Shown: piece by piece, positions 1 through 9,200 of the stretch
How the letters are laid out: every line of letters begins with the position of its first letter
How positions within the stretch are numbered: position 1 is the first letter of the stretch
Origin: JAJKJG01 sp036389455
GTDB lineage: Bacteria; Pseudomonadota; Alphaproteobacteria; Rhizobiales; Beijerinckiaceae
DNA length: 15,539 bases
Direction: 5' to 3'
NCBI GenBank assembly: GCA_036389455.1
Contig: DASVPW010000097.1
Coordinates: 1-15,539 of the forward strand
Made by a program: the position numbers and the translations under genes
Notes under the pieces: model-generated
Database searches by the model: none
Told to the model about the DNA's origin: nothing
Seen by the model: only the letters and a program-made list of their open reading frames with translations

Positions 1-278
1 CCGGGTGGGGCGGCGGCGCCGACGCGGGGAAGGTTGGCGTTGCCGCCCCACCCCGGTCGGCTGCGCCGACTCGGCCCTCCCCGCAAGGGGGGAGGGAAGA
101 GCTGCGGCGGTTCGAGGGATGTGTGAATCTGCTAGCCCGAACGGGAGAGGGGCAGGGGTGAGGGCCCGCCCTCTCCGCGGAAGGTGCCGTCGGTGCCGGC
201 TCCGCCCCCGAGGTGGAACCCCTCGCCCGGTCGCGCTGCCGCGCGACTCGACCTCTCCCTCCGGGAGAGGCGGGCGGC
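1..278. repeat. Non-coding stretch with three GC-rich palindromes
   Basis: I see no credible gene here; open frames exist only because the region is rich in GC. It holds three hairpin-forming inverted repeats. The first has arms CCCTCCCC (75-82) and GGGGAGGG (89-96) with a 6-nt loop. The second has arms GGAGAGGG (144-151) and CCCTCTCC (169-176) around a 17-nt G-rich loop. The third has arms CCTCTCCC (252-259) and GGGAGAGG (263-270) with a 3-nt loop. The arms share the CCCTCTCC-like theme, which suggests members of a dispersed intergenic palindromic family (inference). The third lies 8 nt past the stop of the giant minus-strand gene and could help terminate it, although no T-run follows. Confidence 0.6.
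252..270 (-). terminator. Possible terminator hairpin of the giant gene
   Basis: A perfect 8-bp inverted repeat, CCTCTCCC-TCC-GGGAGAGG, begins 8 nt after the TGA stop of the giant gene. The position and GC-only stem suit a 3'-end processing or termination structure. There is no T-tract on the minus-strand side, so it is not a canonical intrinsic terminator. It may equally be a dispersed palindromic repeat. Confidence 0.35.
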
Positions 279-3200
279 TCAGAGGCCGTTCAGGCCGTAG
301 AAGTCGTCGTGCTGGAGGGTCTTGAGGCCGGCGATGACGATCATCATGTCGGCGATCGCGTCGCCGTTGTTGTCCATCTGGATGACGGTGCGGTTGTGTG
401 CGGCGTCCTGGAACCAGGTGACGCTGTTGGCGACGGCGTTAGGATTTTGGTCGCCCCACTCGAAGTCGTCGTTGAAGGTCGTCGTCACGTCGGCGTCGAT
501 GGCGGAGAGGTCGATCTTGTCCTGGCCGGAGGTGAAGCCGAGGATGAGGTCCGCCGTCTCGGCCGTGGGGCCGCTCTCGTCGATCCAGGCGAACCGGTAG
601 GTGTCGGCGCCCGCGCCGCCATCCATGACGTCCTGGCCGTAGCCGCCGGCGAGGAGGTCGTCGCCGGCGCCGCCCGTCATGGTGTCGTCGCCGTTGAGGC
701 CGTGGAGGCGGTCGGCGAGCGCCCCGCCGGTCAGCAGGTCGTCGCTGTAGGCGCCGACGTAGCTCGACACGGTCGAGAACGACACGTCGTCGACCTTGAG
801 CTGGCCGTAGGAAAAGCCGCCGGCCAGCGGCCTGATCCGCAACTGGGTGATCGGCCCCGTGCTCGCGCCGTCGGCGTCCGGCTCGACGAGGACGAAGGGG
901 CCGCCCGAGGTCACGTCGTAGTCGCCCTGCCAGACGAGGTCGTCGAAGTCGTAGGCCGTGACCCTGATCGCCGTCGCACCGTTGAAGCCCGCGACCATCA
1001 GGCTGCTGACCGCGAACTCGGCGCCGTCCGTCGCCATGAACGTGCCGTCGCCGCCGAAGAAAGAGCCATAGGCGTACCCGGTGCCGGAGAGCGAAAGGCC
1101 GCCGGTGTCGAAGCCGGCGAACTCGTCCGCGATCGGGTGGTAGGCGGACGACATGGAAGTAGAAGAGGATTCGCTGAAGGGCAGCGTGCCCTGCGCCGCC
1201 GGCGTCGTGGTCGAGATCTGCTCCAGGACGACGGTCGCCTGATCGCCTAGGAAGTTCGCGCCGTGGCCGTCCCAGACCGTGTAGCGGAAGAACATCTCCT
1301 TCGCCGCGTAGGCGCCACCTGTGGCGTCGTCGGCGGGGTCGAAGAGGAGGCCGGTCAGCTCGGCGACCGTGATCTCCTGGCCCGGAGAGAGGGGGGCACC
1401 GCTGGCGAGCCTGATCGTGCCGTGGGTCGGGAGCTCGTCGATGAAGACGTGGAGGGTGCCGGGTCCGTCGTCCGGGTCGACCGGCGCCGCGAGGTCGAGG
1501 GCGAACGGCGCCGTGAGGTCGTCCGCGAAGCGCACGACCTTCAGCTCCTGGGCGTCGGCCGGGTCGTTGCTGCCGATCACCGTGAAGTCGAGGGGGAGCG
1601 TCGTCTGGGCGCCGTGGCTGTCGGCCACGACGATCTCGAAATGGTCCGTGACGATGTCGCCCTCCCGGAGGGCCTGCGTGTCGGGGTCGAAGTCGTCGAG
1701 GACGTAGGTCGCCTCACCCGTCGCGGTGTCGAGCTCGAGGCGGCCGTAGATGCCCTCCAGGCTGAAGCGCGAGAACTCGATCACGTAGCCGTCGACCCCA
1801 TCGCTCTCCGGGTCGCCGTCGCCGTCGTTCCAGAAGCCGTCGCCGCGGATGAGGGCAAAGGGCTCGAAGTCGCCCGTGGGCTCGCCGGCGTCCAAGTCCC
1901 AGTTCGCGTAGGCGTCGCCCACCGGGCCGTGGTCCCAGAATTCCTCGCCGGCCTCGGGACCCGTGGCCCAGTGCCAGCTCCCATTCAGGTCGGGATCGCT
2001 CCCGCCGATGTAGAAGGAGCCGCCGTCGAGGAGGTTCTTGATGAACGTGTTCTCGTCCGCGTCCGTGATGGTGGCGAGGTAGCCGCCGAGGCCCTCGGCC
2101 CCGGCCTCGGCCTCGTCCCAGGTCAAGCCGTTGTTGTAGATGACGGCGTAGTGGTGGCCGTTGGCGTTGAACAGGCTCGTCCACGGGCCCTCGCCGTCGG
2201 GCTCGACCGGGGTCCAGCCGTCCGTGACGTAGCGGACAGGGTCGCCGTCGGAGTCGCCGATCGTGAGCTGGACGGTCACGAAGTAGAGGCCGCGGAAGTC
2301 GCCGTTGGCCGCGACGCCGTCCTCGACCACCGTGGGGTCGATGGCGTAGGTCAGGAAGAGGCCGCCGCTCGGCCCGTCCGGCTCCTCCGTCTCGGTGACG
2401 TAGAGGTTCGTGCCGTCGGTCGCGACGGCGGTATTCCGGTCGTATCCGACGCCGGAATTCGTCCGCGTCAGCACATCGCCGGTCGCGGGATCGATCTCCA
2501 GCGTGACGCCGAACCGGCCGAGTGCGTTCGTCGTGTAGCCGACCGCGAAGAGACGCCCGTCCTCGGTCGCCACGATGTCGTCGAAGGCGTCGCCGCCGGA
2601 GTTCGAGTCGGTGCCGTCGCCGTCGAAGGTCGTCGTCCACACGGGCACGCCGGCGGCGTCGTACTTGACGATGAGGGCGTCCTGGCCGTCGGAGGCGTCC
2701 GTCGTGTCGCCGACCGCGTAGAGGAAGCCGCCGGCGACGGTCGCACCGAGGAACTCCCCGCCGTCCGGCGGCAGCAACTGCTGCTGAATGTTGAGGTCGG
2801 CGTCGTACTCCCACACGCTCGGCCGGTAGCCGGAGCCGCTGTCGTAGGCGCCGAACACCCAGAGGTGGCCGTCGAACCAGCCGGCGTCGTTCGCGACGGA
2901 GCTCTGCTCGCTCCCGGAATAGTCGCCGACCGGGAGCCCGTCGTCGGCGACGATGCGCGGGTCGACCGCCCAGTGCAAGAGCTGGCCCGTCGTGTCGTAC
3001 TCGGCGACGAGGAGGCTCGACCCGGACCCGGCATCGCCGAAGCCGACGGCGTAGACGTGGCCCGACGCCGCGTCCGTCGCGATCCCGCGGAAGCCCTCGT
3101 CGCCGTCGGCCGCGAAGAACTCGCGGGTGTTGTAGGTGAAGGCCGGAGGGATGGACGGGAACGTCTCGCCAGGGGGGGTATAGGCCGGGCCACCGGTCCC

Positions 3201-6200
3201 GCTGCCGTTCGTCGGGTAGACGGCGAACATCGCCTTGCGGCTCGGCGAGGCATCGTCGGTGGCGTTGTCGTAGAGGAAGCTGTCGCCCGCCACGAACAGC
3301 ACGTCGCCGAGGGCGGAGGTGGTCGAGAAGCCGCCGAGGGCATAGAGGTGGCCGGCCTTGAAGTTGAAGCCGAGCGTCCCTGACACGCTGTGGATCAGGG
3401 TGAAGTCGCCGTATTCGTCCTGGTATCCGACGCTTGTCGAGTTGTGCCCGGTCGAGAGCCAGTACACGTCGCCGAAGCCGACGAAGGCGTCCGTGGCGGC
3501 GCTCTCCTCGATGCCGTCGGCGATCTCGCCGAAGAGGAGGGTGGGCGGCGCCGAGGCGGTAATCGTCGGCGCGTTGTTCGTCGGAGCTTCGTCCGCCGGG
3601 ACGAGGTCGAGGGTGAAGTCCCGCGACACGATCTGCGGCCCGCCGGCGCCGGTCGCGCCGTTGTCGTTCACCGTGACGGTGAGCGTCGTGTCGGTGTCGC
3701 GGTCCTGGGCCGGCGTGTAGGTGACGCCGAGGGAGAGGTCGTTGAGGTAGGCCTGGATCTCGGCGATGGTGCCGGTGAGCGTCAGGGTGCGGGTGCCGCT
3801 GCCGTCGACCTCGACGCCGCCGCCGGCGCTCGCCGAGAGGGTGCCGCTGCCGGCCGGGATCGCGTAGGTCACGGTGATGTCGGCCGTGCCGGAGTCGTCC
3901 TCCGAGATCGTGATGCCGGACAGCCGCGTCGCCGTGTCCTCGGTCACTGGGATGGCGAAGGCGAGGACGACCGAGACGCCGTCGAGCGCCGGGCCGGAGT
4001 TGCCCGTATCGAGGCTCTCGAAGGTGACCGTGGTCGTCGTGGCGGTCGCCACGAAGGTGAAGAACTCGTTCGTCCAGCCCATGCTGGACGCGGTATGGCT
4101 GGTGCTGTCGAACACGTAGGTTTGGGGCGACGCCCCGGTTGCCGAGACCCGCAGGTCATGGACGAAATCGTTCGCGTTGCCGGGATCCGGATTCCCCGCG
4201 AGCGAGAAGCGGACGGTGTAGGACTGGCCGACGGTCGTCGCGAACGACTGCTGGATGGCGCCGCGCTGGAAACCGTTGAGCTCGAGGCTCTGATTCCCCT
4301 CAGCGGACTGCCACGACGTGATGAGGTCCACGTCCCCCTGGCTGACAAACCAGTTGGTGATGGTGGTGCCGGTCGCGCCGAAGATGAAGCCGCCAGACGG
4401 AAGGGCCGGGCTCTCGAAGCTGCCGTTCTGGATCAGGTTGATGACTGGCGTGAAGCCGATTCCCGGCGCGTCGTTGACGGCCGTGACGGTGATCGCGACC
4501 GTGTCGGTGTCGGTCAGCGTCCCGCCCGTGCCGCTGTTGCCGTTGTCGCTCGTCTCGACCTTGAGCGTGTCCGCGCCGTTGAAGTTCGGGTTGCCCTGAT
4601 AGGTCAGGCCGCTGAGCGCCGCGTTGATGTCGCCGAGCGTGCCCGTGAGCGTCACGGTCCCGGTGCCGTCGCCCGAGAGCGCTGTCAGGCCCGCGACCGA
4701 GCCGAGCGTCAGGGTGCCATGCAGGACCGACAAGGTGACGGTCGCGCCGCCTGCGCCGATGTCGGGATCCGCGACCGTGACGGCGTTGCCGTTCGCGGCC
4801 GAGAAGACGAGGCCCGTGTCCTCGGCGACGCTCTGCGCCCCCGGGACCGTGTTGACCGGCGCGTCGTTCACCGGCGTGATCGTGACGAAGACATGGCCCT
4901 GCGCGGTCTGGTGGCCGCCCAGGCCCTGGCCGCCGCCGTCGTCGAAGAGATAGTCGAGCCGCGGGTTCGCCGGCGGGTTGTCGTTGGTGTTGGCGTAGAG
5001 GATGCGCTGGACGACGTCGTTCACGAGCGCGGTCGTGGCGGCCGTCTGCGCGCCCGTGAAGGCGATCGTCAGGATGCCGGTGCCCGCGACCGGGCCGGTC
5101 GGGGCCGTGAAGGTCGCGAAGGTGAGCCCGCCGGCGCGCAGCTCGTTGCCGACGACCGTGAACAGCGCGCCGGCGGTGTCGAAGCCGAACGTGTCGTGCT
5201 GGTGCATGCCCGGATCGTTGTGGCGGGCGATGACGAGGCTCGCGCCCGCGTAGTTCCCGGCGCCGCCGTTGCGCAGGTCGAGCTCGGCATCCGAGATCGT
5301 GACGCTCGGGTCGAGCCGGACCGGGACGCCTTCGTTCGTCGCCGGCGTCCCGTCGAGACCGTGGAAGACCGGCGCGTCGTTCACGTGCGGATTGACGGTC
5401 GCCGTCACGGTGCGGGTCTGCGCCGGCGCGGTGCCGTCGGTCAGCGAGACCGTGAAGCTGCCGTCCGCCTCGCCGCCGTCGTGCTCGACCGTGATCCGGC
5501 CGGCCGCGATGTCCTCCTGCAAGAAGGTGTCGCCGACGAGCAGGTTGAGGCCGCTCCGCAGCACGGTGACGTGCGAGGCGCCGGTGAGCGTGTAGGTGAG
5601 GACGGAGTCGGGCGTGTCCGGATCGGAGGCGGCGAGGTCCGTCGTCTGCACGACGGCGCTGCCGCCTTCCTGGACCACGACCACGCCGTCGCCCGCGAGC
5701 ACCGGCGGATCGTTCACGTGCGGGTTGACCGTGGCGACGACCGTGCGCGTCTGCGCCGGCGCGGTGCCGTCGGTCAGCGAGACCGTGAAGCTGCCGTCCG
5801 CCTCGCCGCCGTCGTGCTGGAACGAGACGAGGTTCGCGGCGAGGGCCTCCTGGGTGAAGGTCGACCCGACCCCGAGCGACACCGTCGTGCTGAACAACCT
5901 CAGCAGCACCGTGCCGTGCACCGTCCCGGTCAACGTGTAGACGAGCTGCGCGTCGGTGTTGTCCGGGTCCGTCGCCGAAAGGTCGGCCGTGGTCACCGTG
6001 ACGGTGCCGCCCTCCCGCACCTCGACCGCGCCGTCGCCGGAAAGGGTCGGCGCGTCGTTCACGTGCGTGGTGACGGCGACAGCGACCACCCGCGTCTGCG
6101 GAGCCGCGGCGCCGTCCGTCAGCGAGACCGCGAAGCTGCCGTCCGCCTCGCCGCCGTCGTGCTGGACGCTGATCCGGCCGGCCGCGATGTCCTCCTGGGA

Positions 6201-9200
6201 GAAGGTGTCGCCGACGAGCAGGTTCAGGCCGTTCCGCAGCACGGTCGCGTGCGAGGCGCCGGTGAGCGTGTAGGTGAGGACGGAGTCGGGCGTGTCCGGG
6301 TCGGAGGCGGAAAGGTCCGCGGTCGTCACCGTGGCGGCGCCGCCCTCCAGGACCGCGACCGCGCCGTCGCCGGCGAACGCCGGCGCGTCGTTCACGTGCG
6401 GGCTGACGGTGGCGACGACGGTGCGGGTCTGCGCCGGCGCGACGCCGTCCGTCAGCGAGACCGTGAAGCTGGCGTCCGCCTCGCCGCCGTCGTGGTGGAA
6501 CTGCACGCGGTTCGCGGCGAGGTCTCCTTGCGTGAAGGTCTGCCCGACCGGCGCCGCGACGCCGTTCACCACGAGCGTGCCGTGCGACAGGCCCGTCACC
6601 GTGTAGACGAGCTGGGCGTTGGCGGTGTCGGGGTCGGTGGCGGTGAGGTCGGCCGTGGTCACGGCGGCGGTGCCGCCCTCCGGGACCGTGATCGCGCCGT
6701 CGCCGCCGAGCACCGGCGCGTCGTTCACGTGCGGGTTGACCGTGACCGCGACCGTGCGCGTCTGCGCCGGCGCGATGCCGTCGGTCAGCGAGACCGTGAA
6801 CGAGCCGTCCGCCTCGCCGCCGTCGTGCTGGAACGAGACGAGGTTCGCGGCGAGGGCCTCCTGGGTGAAGGTCGACCCGACCCCGAGCGACACCGTCGTG
6901 CTGAACAACCTCAGCAGCACCGTGCCGTGCACCGTCCCCGTCAGCGTGTAGACGAGCTGCGCGTCGGTGTTGTCCGGGTCCGTCGCCGAAAGGTCGGCCG
7001 TGGTCACCGTGACGGTGCCGCCCTCCCGCACCTCGACCGCGCCGTCGCCGGCAAACGCCGGCGCGTCGTTGACTCCCGTGACCGTCCAGACGGCCGAGGC
7101 GGGCGTCGTGACGAAGCCGTCCGAGACGCCGTAGTCGACCGTCACCGTCGTGGTCTCGCCGGCCGCGAGGTGCTGGTAGGCCGGATCGGCCGGATTCAAG
7201 GTGAAGGCGTGCGCCGCGGCGTCGAAGGTCACGCCCGCCGGCAGCGCCGCCGGCACGCCGACGACGGTCAGCGCGGCGCCGTGGTCGACGTCCGTCGCGT
7301 TGGCGAGGGCGTCGAGGACGACCGGGCCGCCGTCCTCCGTCGCCGCGCCGGCGACCGGGCCGGAGACGCCCGGCGCGTCGTTCTCGCCGACGAGGGTCAG
7401 GTTGACGAACTGGGTCGTCGTCGCGCCCTCACCGTCCGTGAGAGTCAGGACGAAGCCGTCGGTCCTGACCTCGCCGGCCGCGAGCGCCTTCACGGCGTCC
7501 TCGTCCGCCTTGTAGGCCCAGCCCACGACCCCGCCCGTGCCGGCCCCGGTCGAATCGTGCAGGACGCCGGCGACGAGGGTCCCGAGGTTGCCGGGCGTCG
7601 CCGGGTTCGGCGCGGCCGAGACCGCGTGGATGTCGCTGAGGTCGGCGTCCTCGAACAGGGACTGGCCGACGATGGTGAGCGTGTCCGCGTCCTCGGTCGA
7701 GCCGGTGACCTGCCCCGCGGCCGAGAAGACCGGCGCGTCGTTGTCGCCGACGAGGACGATCGTGACCGGCTGGGTCGAGCTCCCGCCGGCCGCGTCCTGG
7801 ACCGTGATCTCGTAGGTGACGACGAGGCGCTCGCCCGCCGCGAGGAACCGCGTCGCCTCCCGGGCGAGCGCGAAGCTCCACTGAATCGTGCCGGCGCCGT
7901 CGGCGTCCTCGGCGACCGTGACGGTGAGGGCCGTGCCGAGGGCGGCGAGCGTCGCGGCCGGGATCGCGCTCCCGACGGGCGAGTTGTCGGCCTTCGTCCA
8001 CTGCGCCGAGCCCGCGCTCACGGCCGCCTGGTGGGTGTCGGCGGGGTCGGGATCCGTGAACTGAAGCTCGCCGCCGGTCTGCGCCGGTCCCGTGCCGCCG
8101 CCGCCCGTCGACGTGTGCGACGGCGCCGTGTCGGGGCTGAGCACCGGCGGCGCGTTCTCGCCGCCCGAGCCGTCCGCGGCTCCGCCGCCGCCTCCGCCGC
8201 CTCCGCCCCCGCCGCTGACGACGATCGGCGTCGGGTTGAGGCTCGATGGGATCGTGAAGGGCGTGCCGCCCGAGCCGGTCGTGGACCCGGTCGTCGTCGT
8301 CCCGCCGCCGGTCCCGCCGGCGAGGTTCGGGAGGGGGTCGGGCGTGCCGCCCGAGCCGCCCCCTCCGCCGCCGCTGCCGCCCGGGCTGCCGGGGCTGCCG
8401 GGGTCGCCCGGTCCGGGCGGTCCCGGAGGACCCGGCGGCTGGCCGAGGTCCGGCTGCGCGTTGAACGCGGCCTGGATCGCGACGACCTGCTGGACCACGG
8501 CCTGCGCGGCCTGCATGTCGGCCGCCGTCACCGGGACCTGCGTGACCGTGACCTGGAAGCCCGTCCCGGGCGTGAAGAGGAGGGCGTTGTCCGCCGTGTT
8601 GGTGCGGGCGAGGACGATCGTGTTGTCGCGCTTGTCGAGGGCCACGACCTCGCCGACGCGGCCCGTGGTCGGGTCGAAGACGGACCAGATCTTGGTCGGC
8701 CCGTTGTTCGCCGTGACCTCGGTGAGGACGAGCGTGCCGCGGATGCCCATGGTGGCGACCGGGGTCTCGACCTTCATGTCGCCGGTCCTCGCGACCTGGC
8801 CGGCGAGGAAGCTGATCGAGCCCTGGACGAGGTTGATGAGCGCCGAGTTGCCGGTCCCGTTCGGGTCGTAGACCATCTCGTTCAGGACCATGCGGGCATT
8901 CGCCGCGAGGTTGAACGCGCTGCCGTCGACGAAGCCGATGCCGAGGCTCGAGCCCGAGCCGGTCTGGACGACGTCGCCCTTGTAGACGAGGTCGCCGACG
9001 TTGAGGTTCACGGGCACGCCGTTGCGGATCACCACCGCGTTCCCGGCGACCTTCTCGACCCGCCCGATCGGAGTGCCGGCGCCCGCCGGCTGGCCGCTCT
9101 GTGCGACCTCGGCCGGGCTCGTCTGCTTGACGATGGCGTCGACCACGTAGCCCGCGATGGTGGCGCCCTCGCGCGAGGCGAGGGCCGGACGCTTGTCGCC

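Noticed and set aside
213..3383. Other long plus-strand frames opposite the 3' part of the giant gene (213-1250, 1263-3383)
   Set aside because: Same mirror effect: Val/Arg/Glu-rich composition without any family motif.
5382..7070. Regular repeats as a CRISPR array
   Set aside because: The period is 333 or 345 bp, the repeats are coding and in frame, and no short repeat-spacer pattern exists.
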